A stretch of DNA of 61,434 nucleotides. Source: Rheinheimera sediminis (GTDB taxonomy: Bacteria > Pseudomonadota > Gammaproteobacteria > Enterobacterales > Alteromonadaceae). The stretch spans positions 131,844-193,277 of the forward strand of contig NZ_RZUF01000005.1 of assembly GCF_004005375.1 (NCBI RefSeq). Reading direction: 5' to 3'. Under the pieces are notes generated by a model. The model was given only the letters and a program-made list of their open reading frames with translations, searched no databases and had not been told where the DNA came from. A program made the position numbers and the translations under genes. Each line of letters begins with the position of its first letter. Within the stretch, counting starts at the first letter, position 1. This document shows, piece by piece, positions 35,908-46,592 of this stretch.

Positions 35908-36632
35908 TAGTTCACCTGCACTGCTTCTGGTAAACGCATCAGTTCGCTGCCATCTGCGGCATAAAACACCAGTTGAGGCTTGCCATCTGTACCCACAGCC
36001 ATTTCAATTCGTTTATTTCCTTGTGGATCATTAAGTTGCAGCATAGCTTTTTTGTTTAATGTGCCATAAAAAGCCCTTCTGTTACCATGAATATCTGGGT
36101 GGAGTTGCTCTAGCTCTTTTATGCGTGCTGAAGCTTTGGCATCACCTTTTTCTGCGGCCAGCATCAGTTGCATATAGTCATCAACAGGGTATTGCGGTCT
36201 GTCTATCACGTTCAGGCCAGTCACCAGCATACCGTCTTGTTCCACATGCTGCAGCGCCAGGCTTTGGTCCTGATTGTAACGGTCAAAAGATAAATGCAGG
36301 CCATGCTCCACTTTGCCGTCTTTTTCAAAACCCCGGAATACAAAGCCACCGTTTTCTGTACCTTCGTCATTGTAAAAAATCATGCCTGGACGCGGACCCG
36401 GATCAAAAAACTCTTTGCCATCTTTAATGGCTTTAGGCGCATGGCCGGTATTGGCAATGACCAAACGTGGATGACCGCTGGGTTCCATCACATTAATACG
36501 CTGCACATTGAGTTCTCGCACTGTAGTGCTGTCGCTTGGCAGCAGCTGGGTTTTAATGGTTAAAGCCGCCAGCGCCGTGACTAGCAGCAGGTTTAAGTTG
36601 GTTTGGTTAAAGACTTTGTTGGACTGTTGCAT
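35907..36632 (-). CDS. Uncharacterised membrane-anchored protein of the LytS/LytTR operon
   Basis: A 241-residue protein of unknown function. One N-terminal hydrophobic segment (about 11-30) probably anchors it with the rest outside the cytoplasm. Two glycine/aspartate-containing beta motifs resemble each other: INVMEPSGHPRLVIANTG near residue 46 and MLQLNDPQGNKRIEMAVG near 193. Between them lies FYNDEGTENGGFVFRG. Similar proteins occur in other bacteria without assigned function, as far as I recall. Overlap with the kinase gene suggests a shared job, perhaps ligand sensing. Confidence 0.65.
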   Translation of the reverse strand: MQQSNKVFNQTNLNLLLVTALAALTIKTQLLPSDSTTVRELNVQRINVMEPSGHPRLVIANTGHAPKAIKDGKEFFDPGPRPGMIFYNDEGTENGGFVFRGFEKDGKVEHGLHLSFDRYNQDQSLALQHVEQDGMLVTGLNVIDRPQYPVDDYMQLMLAAEKGDAKASARIKELEQLHPDIHGNRRAFYGTLNKKAMLQLNDPQGNKRIEMAVGTDGKPQLVFYAADGSELMRLPEAVQVN

Positions 36633-36864
36633 GGTATTTTCCTTGTTTATCAGTGGCTAAGTGTCTTGATGCAGGCAGTGTGGCGGAAGGGGGTTGGCCC
36701 TCACAGAGCGAACAGATAAAGAGCGGAAAAACGCATTTAAAGGGAGGATAAATTCAGACGGAATAGCGAATGGTGTTTAAATAACTGCTTACATTTAATG
36801 CCTTAAGTGGTTTTTGTTTTTCTGTCAGTCTGATTGTTATTAAAAGCTAAATAAGGAAAATCTG

Positions 36865-37743
36865 ATGCGGAACAGGATCAATCTAAAGCTGTTGAGTGGT
36901 GGCTTACTTATGGCGACCAGTATTCTGGCCATGCCGGCTTCGGCTATTGTTATTCGTCACGACAAAGCGCCAGAGCTGTATCTGGCGTCCAGGGCTGATT
37001 TTCCACCTTTGGTGACCTTCTACAACATTGGTGTGCACGGCACTTTGATTGCGCCTGAATGGGTACTTACCGCTGCTCATACGGTGTTTTGCTTAAATCC
37101 CGGCCAGCCTGTTCAGGTGGGAGATGAGTTGGTAGAAGTAAAAGCTCGTTATAGCTACCCGTCATATCAGTTGGGTGAACACAATGATTTGGCACTGATT
37201 AAACTGGCAAAACCTGTGCTTGGTGTGGAGCCTGCTAAGTTATACCGCCAGCAGGACGAGCGCGATCAAGTGCTTTGGTTTATTGGCAGCGGCGGCACTG
37301 GTACTGGTTTAACAGGTGAAACTCTAGGCTATAAAGAAAACAACGGCGTACTGCGTAAGGCTCAGAATAAAGTAACTGCAGTGACCAAATCCGATCTGCG
37401 TTTTGTTTTTGAATCTGATCAACAAGCTCTGGAGCTGGAAGGTATATCAGGCAATGGCGACAGTGGTGGCCCGGCGTATCTGAAAAAAGACGATGGTTAT
37501 TACCTGCTGGGCGTGAGTTCCAGAGTGGATTCCTGGTTTAAAGATGTAGGCGAATATGGCGTCAAAGAGCTGTATACCAGAGTATCCAGTCATGCCAGTT
37601 GGATAGATCAGGTGATGGCTGCGGATGATGCAGCAAGAGCAAAACTAAGCTCTGCAGATGGGTTTTTACAAGAAGGTATGACAGCTGAAAACCTGCCGGG
37701 CATTTGTGCTTCTTTAAGCCTTAAAGCTAAGCCTGAAAACTAA
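36865..37743 (+). CDS. Secreted trypsin-like serine protease
   Basis: A 292-residue S1-family protease with a signal peptide (about 1-27, ending PASA). The catalytic triad is complete: His72 in LTAAHTVF, Asp108 in HNDLALIKL and Ser200 in GNGDSGGPAY. A C-terminal tail of about 40 residues extends past the protease domain (after SHASWIDQVM) without a recognisable membrane anchor. It is divergent from the unknown-LytS-LytTR operon across a 232-base gap and may be regulated by it. AAGGA lies eight bases before the ATG. Confidence 0.88.
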   Translation: MRNRINLKLLSGGLLMATSILAMPASAIVIRHDKAPELYLASRADFPPLVTFYNIGVHGTLIAPEWVLTAAHTVFCLNPGQPVQVGDELVEVKARYSYPSYQLGEHNDLALIKLAKPVLGVEPAKLYRQQDERDQVLWFIGSGGTGTGLTGETLGYKENNGVLRKAQNKVTAVTKSDLRFVFESDQQALELEGISGNGDSGGPAYLKKDDGYYLLGVSSRVDSWFKDVGEYGVKELYTRVSSHASWIDQVMAADDAARAKLSSADGFLQEGMTAENLPGICASLSLKAKPEN

Positions 37744-37756
37744 GTCTTAGCTGTGG

Positions 37757-38011
37757 TTAGCCAGATTTTTTCACTAAATAGCGATAAGGCTCGACACTGG
37801 TATCACTGGCTACCAGCTCATGTTCCATAAAACGACAGAAAGCCGGAATATCGCGGGTAGTGGCCGGGTCGTCCGCTATGATCAATAGCGTCTGGCCCGC
37901 CGTCATTTTTCGAATAGCAAGTCGAGTCAGCATCACAGGCTCAGGACAACGTAAACCTAAAGTATCCAGCTGCTGATCGGCCGCTAAAAACAACTGTTCC
38001 GGATTCGACAT
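37757..38011 (-). CDS. tusA: TusA-family sulfurtransferase
   Basis: An 84-residue sulfur carrier that passes persulfide sulfur from cysteine desulfurase to tRNA thiolation (TusBCD route) and other acceptors. The active Cys is residue 22 in the signature [19 protein letters not shown] (LGLRCPEP core), with the conserved [21 protein letters not shown] following as [10 protein letters not shown]. Normal length. It converges with the protease gene, 13 bases between stops. Confidence 0.93.
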   Translation of the reverse strand: MSNPEQLFLAADQQLDTLGLRCPEPVMLTRLAIRKMTAGQTLLIIADDPATTRDIPAFCRFMEHELVASDTSVEPYRYLVKKSG

Positions 38012-38195
38012 AGTTCAGGTTCCACGTGAGAAAAGGCGCTTATGCTAACTTAGCTTATTCGTGCTGAAAAGCCGGATTTAGGCGAAAACCCCAACTTCAG
38101 GCTAAGATAGGGCAAAAGATAGCAAATTACGCTAGCATAGCGTTAATTTCCCCTATACCTGCGGTTGTGACAAAGCTTGATACAGGACTTAGCTG

Positions 38196-38609
38196 ATGAA
38201 TGATTTGGTTCTCGATCTCACCCCTTTACATAATGCCACCAATAGGCTGCATGAAGGTTGGTTAAGGTATCAGCAAGATATAAGTGACACGCAAATTCGC
38301 GATGGTCTGGTACAACGTTTTGAGTTTACTTATGAAATCAGCCATAAAATGCTGAAACGTTACCTGGAAATGGCGTCGGCGACCCCTGAGCTATTTGATC
38401 AGATGCCTTTTCAGGATTTGATCCGCACCGGTAATGAGCAGGGTTTATTACTCGGAAGCTGGCCAGACTGGCGTTTGTATCGTGAAATGCGTGGCAAAAC
38501 CAGTCATAGCTACGATGAAGCTGTGGCTTTAGAAGTGGTGGCAGGTATTCCAAAGTTTTTAGCTGAGGCCAGCTATTTATCTGAGCAGTTGCAAAAGAGG
38601 ATGGCATGA
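38196..38609 (+). CDS. HEPN-domain toxin, HI0074/HepT-like
   Basis: A 137-residue all-helical protein of the nucleotidyltransferase substrate-binding (HI0074-type HEPN) family. The R-x4-H-x-Y motif (R99 to Y106, RGKTSHSY) is the RNase or AMP-acceptor motif of HEPN toxins. It overlaps the next gene by four bases (ATGA) and forms a HEPN-MNT pair. In characterised systems HEPN is the toxin and is silenced by AMPylation from its MNT partner. Activity here is inferred. Confidence 0.85.
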   Translation: MNDLVLDLTPLHNATNRLHEGWLRYQQDISDTQIRDGLVQRFEFTYEISHKMLKRYLEMASATPELFDQMPFQDLIRTGNEQGLLLGSWPDWRLYREMRGKTSHSYDEAVALEVVAGIPKFLAEASYLSEQLQKRMA

Positions 38610-38923
38610 GTATCAGTCAGTTAGATATCAGTTCTGAACATTTGGCCATAGTGCAGCAGATCTTGCGACAACTAGTGCCTTCCTGTGAAGTCTGGGCTTT
38701 TGGCTCACGCGTGAAAGGGGCAGCTAAGCCTTTTTCTGATTTGGATTTGGTGGTTATGTCACAGCAGCCTTTGCCTTTAGCCTTAATGGCCAGTTTAAGC
38801 GAAGCCTTTTCGGAGTCTGATTTACCGTGGAAAGTCGATATTGTAGATTGGTCGACAACAAGCCCTGATTTCAAAGCTGTGATTGATCAGCAGAAAGTCA
38901 AAGTTCAGGCTGTGGTGTTTTAA
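38606..38923 (+). CDS. MNT-domain nucleotidyltransferase antitoxin
   Basis: A 105-residue minimal nucleotidyltransferase. The GS-x10-DxD signature is intact: G33-S34 in FGSRVKG and Asp45/Asp47 in SDLDLVV; the third acidic residue is probably in KVDIVDW. In the HepT/MntA type such proteins AMPylate the HEPN toxin. The pair is followed by an imperfect hairpin (38958-38980) and the MITE-like element, common surroundings for mobile toxin-antitoxin genes. Confidence 0.86.
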   Translation: MSISQLDISSEHLAIVQQILRQLVPSCEVWAFGSRVKGAAKPFSDLDLVVMSQQPLPLALMASLSEAFSESDLPWKVDIVDWSTTSPDFKAVIDQQKVKVQAVVF

Positions 38924-38957
38924 AGCCTCCGCAGTTGCATTTCAAAGTACAAATAGA

Positions 38958-38986
38958 AAGGGCTGGCCAACGCCAACCCTCTTATT
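38958..38986 (+). terminator. Weak terminator candidate after the HEPN-MNT pair
   Basis: AGGGCTGGC pairs with GCCAACCCT (one mismatch) across a CAAC loop, followed by CTTATTC rather than a proper T run. Confidence 0.4.
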
Positions 38987-39002
38987 CAAAAGCTAGTATC
39001 TA

Positions 39003-39127
39003 ATACCCTAAGTAATTGATGTTGCAGAGCGGCAACAAGGGTACGAGACCCCAGGAGCATAGCTCACTATGTGACTGGGGCGAGAGCCCGCAGTCAACAA
39101 AGCTGCAGCTTCAAGTACGAAGGGTAT
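39003..39127 (+). repeat. MITE-like element, copy B
   Basis: A 125-bp element with imperfect terminal inverted repeats: ATACCCTAAGTAATTG at the left and CAAGTACGAAGGGTAT at the right match in 13 of 16 positions, and similarity continues inward through TTGCAG/CTGCAG. The centre forms a hairpin CCCCAG..CATAG/CTATG..CTGGGG. The right end stops one base before the fadA stop codon. It is homologous to copy A at 19.1 kb. No obvious target duplication. Confidence 0.75.
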
Positions 39128-39128
39128 C

Positions 39129-40310
<1,182 letters not shown>

Positions 40311-42464
40311 TTAAACCGGGTAGAACACGGCACCAGAAGCTGCCATGGCGCGGGTTTTGTCTGTTACCTGATAGATTTCACCTAAGTGGGCATATTTGTC
40401 AGCTAAAGCAACAAAGTTCGCCAGACCAATGGTGTCGGCATAACGCAACGGGCCACCACGGAACGGAGGGAAACCTAAACCATAAATTAAGCCCATATCC
40501 GCTTCTGCAGCGCTGGCAACAATGCCTTCTTCTAAGCAGCGGATCACTTCGTTAATCATGGGCACCATACAACGGGCAATAATATCGTCGGCGCTGAATT
40601 CCACGCCTGAAGCACCAGCTTTAGCCAGTAAGTCATAGGATACTGCATCAGAATCTTTTTTCGGCTTGCCTTTGGCATCTTTGCTGTACGCATAGAAACC
40701 TACACCGTTTTTCTGACCATAACGCTGTGCCTGATACATCAGAGCCACTGGGTCGTTTTCGACTTTGCCCATACGGGTTGGGAAACCAGCTGCCATCACG
40801 TCTGTGCAGTGGAAGGCGGTATCTAAACCAACAACGTCCAGCAAGTAAGCAGGGCCCATAGGCCAGCCGAAAGTTTTTTCCATCACTTTGTCTACTTTGG
40901 CAAAGTCAGCACCGTCTAATACCAGTTTGCTGAAACCTGCAAAGTACGGGAACAAGACGCGGTTGACATAGAAACCAGGGCAGTCGTTGACCACAATAGG
41001 AGATTTACCCATTCTGGCAGCGTAAGCTACCACTGCAGCTACAGTTTCTTCGCTGGTGTCTTTACCACGAATCACTTCGACCAAAGGCATTTGGTGCACA
41101 GGGTTAAAGAAGTGCATACCACAGAAGCGGCTTGGGTCTTTTAAGTTTGCCGCTAAAGAATCAATGGAGATGGTTGAGGTGTTGGAGGTAATAATGGCAT
41201 CTGCCGCTACTAATTCTTCCACTTCTTTTAATACAGCACCTTTGATTTTTGGGTTTTCAACGACTGCTTCTACCACTATATCAACGCTTTTTACCGGTTC
41301 CATGCTCAAAGTTGGCTGAATGCTGGCAATCACTTTCGCCATACCTACAGCATCTAACTTTTTGCGCTCAACTTGCTTGTTTAATAGCTTAGTGGCTTCG
41401 CCCATACCCAGCTCTAAAGCTTTGTCGGCTATGTCTTTCATCACGACTGGCACGCCTTTTAATGCAGACTGGTAAGCGATACCGCCGCCCATAATGCCTG
41501 CGCCTAATACGGCTGCTTTTTTGATATCTTTGGTTGCTACTTTGGCGGCTTTTTTCGCTTTGCCTTTAATCAGCTGGTCATTGAGGAATAAACCAATCTG
41601 TGCAGCAGCAGCTGTAGTTTTTGCCAGTTTAGCAAAAGAGGCGTTTTCTAAAGCGACAGCACCAGCACGGTCTAAGCGGGCTGCAGCTTCAATAGTTTCT
41701 ACCGCCACCATAGGAGCAGGGTAATGTTTACCTGCATTGGCAAACACCATGCCTTTGGCGGTGTTGAAGCTCATCATAGCTTCAATTTTATTCAGCTTTA
41801 ACGGCTGTAATTTAGCAGCGCGTTTTTTCTGCCAGTTCAGTTTGCCGGCTATGGCATCCTTAATCATCGACAGCGCAGCGTCTTTTAATTTTTCAGGAGC
41901 AACCACGGCGTCAATAGCGCCTTCTTTTAACGCTGCATCAGCGCCACGCTCTTTACCAGTGGTGATCCATTCCATACCACCGTCAGCACCAATAATGCGA
42001 GGTAAACGAACTGAACCACCAAAGCCAGGCATTAAGCCGAGTTTTACTTCAGGTAAACCTACTTTGGCTGTGGTGTCTGCCACACGGTAGTCTGCTGCTA
42101 AGGTCCACTCAAAACCACCACCTAAGGCAAAACCACGAATTGCAGCAATGGTAGGAACTGGTAAATCTTCTGCCAGGTCAAATACATCAGAGGCAGATTT
42201 GATCCAAGGGATAAGTTCAGCTTCAGGCTGCTGGAATGTACCTAAAAACTCAGTAATGTCAGCGCCTACGATGAATGCGTCTTTTCCTGAGGTGTAAATC
42301 ACGCCTTTGAGGTTTTTATCTGCATGCAGCAGATTCAAAGCGGCGCGACAATCTGCTAAGGTTTGTTGGTCAAATTTATTAACTGAACCTGCAGCATTAA
42401 AGGTAAACTCGGCAATACCATCCGCCAGATAGGCGACGGTGATGCTGTTACTCTGGTAGATCAT
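40311..42464 (-). CDS. fadB: Fatty-acid oxidation complex alpha subunit
   Basis: A 717-residue multifunctional enzyme: enoyl-CoA hydratase/isomerase in the N-terminal third ([20 protein letters not shown]) and 3-hydroxyacyl-CoA dehydrogenase after it (NAD motif [12 protein letters not shown], then SNTSTISI and [13 protein letters not shown]). The ATG at 42464 (MIYQSNS) has AAGGAG eight bases upstream; the 16 earlier codons are not conserved. It is probably controlled by the PsrA-like operator at 42575. Confidence 0.96.
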   Translation of the reverse strand: MIYQSNSITVAYLADGIAEFTFNAAGSVNKFDQQTLADCRAALNLLHADKNLKGVIYTSGKDAFIVGADITEFLGTFQQPEAELIPWIKSASDVFDLAEDLPVPTIAAIRGFALGGGFEWTLAADYRVADTTAKVGLPEVKLGLMPGFGGSVRLPRIIGADGGMEWITTGKERGADAALKEGAIDAVVAPEKLKDAALSMIKDAIAGKLNWQKKRAAKLQPLKLNKIEAMMSFNTAKGMVFANAGKHYPAPMVAVETIEAAARLDRAGAVALENASFAKLAKTTAAAAQIGLFLNDQLIKGKAKKAAKVATKDIKKAAVLGAGIMGGGIAYQSALKGVPVVMKDIADKALELGMGEATKLLNKQVERKKLDAVGMAKVIASIQPTLSMEPVKSVDIVVEAVVENPKIKGAVLKEVEELVAADAIITSNTSTISIDSLAANLKDPSRFCGMHFFNPVHQMPLVEVIRGKDTSEETVAAVVAYAARMGKSPIVVNDCPGFYVNRVLFPYFAGFSKLVLDGADFAKVDKVMEKTFGWPMGPAYLLDVVGLDTAFHCTDVMAAGFPTRMGKVENDPVALMYQAQRYGQKNGVGFYAYSKDAKGKPKKDSDAVSYDLLAKAGASGVEFSADDIIARCMVPMINEVIRCLEEGIVASAAEADMGLIYGLGFPPFRGGPLRYADTIGLANFVALADKYAHLGEIYQVTDKTRAMAASGAVFYPV

Positions 42465-42574
42465 GAATGTTCTCCTTCGTCCGATAGGGTGGACTATTGC
42501 TTTTATTCGCAACTGGTAAGATGAGTCTATTGCAGTCTCAGTGTGTCGTGGTTAAGTAAAAATTTCAACCGTTA

Positions 42575-42592
42575 TTTAAACACTTGTTTGAA
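42575..42592. promoter_or_regulatory. PsrA-like operator in the fadB-sltY divergent region
   Basis: TTTAAACACTTGTTTGAA is a near-perfect palindrome, one mismatch from TTCAAACNNNNGTTTGAA. It contains the AAAC-N4-GTTT core described for PsrA/FadP-type fatty-acid regulators in gammaproteobacteria. It is 111 bases upstream of the fadB start. Inference from motif memory. Confidence 0.6.
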
Positions 42593-42635
42593 TTTGCGAT
42601 AGATGTCTCAGTAACTATAGGTGGTAAAAATTTGT

Positions 42636-44558
42636 ATGTGGCGATTCTGCTCTGTTTTCCGTCCATCGCTCTGGTTACTGACAACAGCCGCTGTGTCCCT
42701 GGTTTTTCCCGCTCATGCCATCAATGAAGGCATGCGTAAGCGTTTTGCTTTAGCTGAAGATAACATTCACAAGCTGACCGAAACTCAGGCCAAAAAAGTA
42801 TTAAAAGAAATGGAAACTTACCCGCTGCAGCCTTATCTGGAGCTGGAGTGGCTGAGTAAATCGCTGGATGACACCAATGCTGTTGTACGTTTTATGCAGG
42901 AGCATCAAGGCACACCATTGGAGCGTACTTTACGTAAACGCTGGCTGATGTATCTGGCCGATCGTAAACAAGCGCAGTTATTTCTGAAAAATTATCAGTA
43001 TGGCTCAGATGTAGTGCTGGATTGCCAGGCGCTGGAAATGCGGCTGGTTCTAGAAAAGCCTGCTGCTGTGTGGCCTGCTGTGCGAGGCCTATGGGCTGTA
43101 GGCAAATCAAGACCAGATGAATGTGATCCCCTCTTTGACCGCTGGCGCAAAGCGGGTCAGCGCACACCAGAAGCTGTCTGGCAGCGAGTGTTGGCAGCAG
43201 TGAACGCAGATAATCAGCGAATGTTGCCTTACTTGCGCAGCTTATTGCCTAAAAATCAACAGTATTTGGCAGAAAAATGGGTGCAGGTGATGGATAATCC
43301 GGCTTTGGTGTACCGTAAAAACTTCCTGCCGTTACGCAGCCCGCTGGAGCGGGATTTAGCAGCTTACGGTATACAAAAGTTGGTCTGGAAAAAGCCTGAT
43401 CAAGCTATAACGGTCTGGGAACGTTTTGCTCACGACCCTGCGTTCAGCAACGAAAACCGTGCTGTCACAGCGCGACAGATAGCTATAGCTCTGGCCAGTA
43501 AAAATGATCCTCGCGCTGAGAAGTTTATTAATATAGTGCCGGCTGAATACAAAGACAGTCTTTTTGTGCAGTGGAAACTGGCGACTTTGCTGCGTAAAAA
43601 AGACTGGTACGCCGTGATTGAAGCCGTGAAGGCCTTGCCGGAAGAGTTAGCCAAAGATGATGCCAACCAATATTGGTTAGCCCGTGCTTATCTGCAGGTC
43701 GATCTAAAGGAATCCTCCACTCATATTTATCAGCAACTGGCGAAAAAGCGCAGTTATTATGGCTATCTGGCTGCTGCCCATGTGGGGCTGGCCCCTAGTC
43801 TGGCACACAAACCAGTGCCTGTATCCGAAACTGATTTTTTAGCTTTTAAAAGTAGTGCCCCTATTCGCCGAATGAAAGAATGGCAAGCCATTAAAAGACC
43901 CAATGCGGCTAAACGTGAGTTGACGCATTTACAGCAATACGGCAGCGATTTGCAAAAATACAGTGCAGCTAAACTGGCTTTTGAACTGGGCTGGTACGAC
44001 AACGCTATAGTAGCGCTGGCTAAAGCTGAATACTGGGATGATGTCGATTTACGTTTTCCTATGGCCTATAACAAAGAAATTCAAACCTATTCCAAAAAAG
44101 CCAAAGTTGACCCGGCTTGGGCTATGGCCATAGCACGGCGTGAAAGTACTTTTATACCAACTGCGAAGTCTCCTGTTGGCGCTCATGGTCTGATGCAAAT
44201 TATGCCAGCGACGGCCAAACATATTACCGGGCGTAAAGTGCCAGTGGAGCAGTTGTATAATCCGGTTACCAATATCAACTATGGTACTTACTATCTGAAT
44301 TATTTGATGAAACATACCGGCAATAATGTGGTATTTGCTACTGCGTCCTACAATGCCGGTTTTAGCAGAGTAAAATCCTGGATCCCTAAAGATGGTTCAG
44401 TACCTCTGGATATATGGGTGGAAACTATTCCTTTTAAAGAAACCCGTGATTATGTCAAAAACGTCATGATGTATTATCAGGTCTATAGTTTAAAAATGCA
44501 GAAAAATCAGCGTATTTTCGAACCCCTGGCCGAGATGAGGATAGGGATAGAAGGCTAA
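42636..44558 (+). CDS. sltY: Soluble lytic murein transglycosylase
   Basis: A periplasmic lytic transglycosylase of about 640 residues, cleaving peptidoglycan glycan strands to anhydro-muropeptides. The signal peptide ends near VFPAHA. A long alpha-superhelical U/L domain is followed by the catalytic SLT domain with the active Glu in ARRESTFIP and the motifs GAHGLMQIMPAT and TASYNAGFSRV. The ATG at 42636 is chosen over a GTG five codons earlier that has no ribosome-binding site. Divergent from fadB. Confidence 0.93.
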   Translation: MWRFCSVFRPSLWLLTTAAVSLVFPAHAINEGMRKRFALAEDNIHKLTETQAKKVLKEMETYPLQPYLELEWLSKSLDDTNAVVRFMQEHQGTPLERTLRKRWLMYLADRKQAQLFLKNYQYGSDVVLDCQALEMRLVLEKPAAVWPAVRGLWAVGKSRPDECDPLFDRWRKAGQRTPEAVWQRVLAAVNADNQRMLPYLRSLLPKNQQYLAEKWVQVMDNPALVYRKNFLPLRSPLERDLAAYGIQKLVWKKPDQAITVWERFAHDPAFSNENRAVTARQIAIALASKNDPRAEKFINIVPAEYKDSLFVQWKLATLLRKKDWYAVIEAVKALPEELAKDDANQYWLARAYLQVDLKESSTHIYQQLAKKRSYYGYLAAAHVGLAPSLAHKPVPVSETDFLAFKSSAPIRRMKEWQAIKRPNAAKRELTHLQQYGSDLQKYSAAKLAFELGWYDNAIVALAKAEYWDDVDLRFPMAYNKEIQTYSKKAKVDPAWAMAIARRESTFIPTAKSPVGAHGLMQIMPATAKHITGRKVPVEQLYNPVTNINYGTYYLNYLMKHTGNNVVFATASYNAGFSRVKSWIPKDGSVPLDIWVETIPFKETRDYVKNVMMYYQVYSLKMQKNQRIFEPLAEMRIGIEG

Positions 44559-44603
44559 GCCTTCATGGTACACTAAGTTGATTTTAATGGTTTTTAGTAA
44601 TAA

Positions 44604-45944
<1,341 letters not shown>

Positions 45945-45953
45945 GGTATTTTG

Positions 45954-46592
45954 ATGTCCGGCTGGTGGGTGTTGGCTAAAACAGCTTCGTCTGAAACGGA
46001 GATCAAACGCAGCAGGTTTTTATGCACTTTATGGCCAATACAAAACCTGACCGAAGGCCAACAAGTGATTCGTCAGCAAAAACAGCAACATCCGCAGGCA
46101 GCCCACGTCTGCAGTGCTATGCTATTGCCAGCTGGCCCAACAGGTCAGCCTCAAGCATTCAGTGATGATGGTGAACCATCTGGCACAGCGGGTAAACCTA
46201 TGCTGGCCGTATTGCAAGGCTCTGGCATGGTGGGGATTTGTGCCAGCGTAGTGCGTTATTATGGCGGCGTTCAGCTGGGCACTGGCGGTTTAGTTCGTGC
46301 TTACAGTGACGCGGTACGGCAGGCTTTGTTGTCGGCACAACGCGAATTTATACCTATAAGGCACCAGGCAGATTTATGTTTGTCTTATGCGGCTTTTGAA
46401 ACTATGCAGCGGTTATGGCAGAACCGCTGGCTGATTGAACAACAAGAGTTTGACCAGCAAGTGCGCTTAACAGTGCGTATCGCTCAAAGCGATCAACAGG
46501 AATTTGAACAGCAGTTTATGCAGACCATACTCAGACTAAAAGAACTTCAGGCCAGCATTATCTGGCATCACAACGCAGAACAGGGCTCCTGA
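45954..46592 (+). CDS. yigZ: YigZ/IMPACT family protein
   Basis: A 212-residue member of the UPF0029/IMPACT family. The cellular role is unclear, possibly linked to translation stress. The N-terminal domain has FSDDGEPSGTAGKPML and VVRYYGGVQLGTGGLVRAYSDA, both family signatures; the C-terminal domain is the DUF1949 type. The ATG at 45954 is preferred to the TTG just before it. It touches trkH (TGATG-type overlap at 46592). Confidence 0.92.
   Translation: MSGWWVLAKTASSETEIKRSRFLCTLWPIQNLTEGQQVIRQQKQQHPQAAHVCSAMLLPAGPTGQPQAFSDDGEPSGTAGKPMLAVLQGSGMVGICASVVRYYGGVQLGTGGLVRAYSDAVRQALLSAQREFIPIRHQADLCLSYAAFETMQRLWQNRWLIEQQEFDQQVRLTVRIAQSDQQEFEQQFMQTILRLKELQASIIWHHNAEQGS

Noticed and set aside
38019-38034. 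A further parS-like site upstream of tusA (GGTTCCACGTGAGAAA)
   Set aside because: Three mismatches outside the CACGTG core and no palindrome on the right half; E-box-like CACGTG also occurs by chance elsewhere, for example in deaD.
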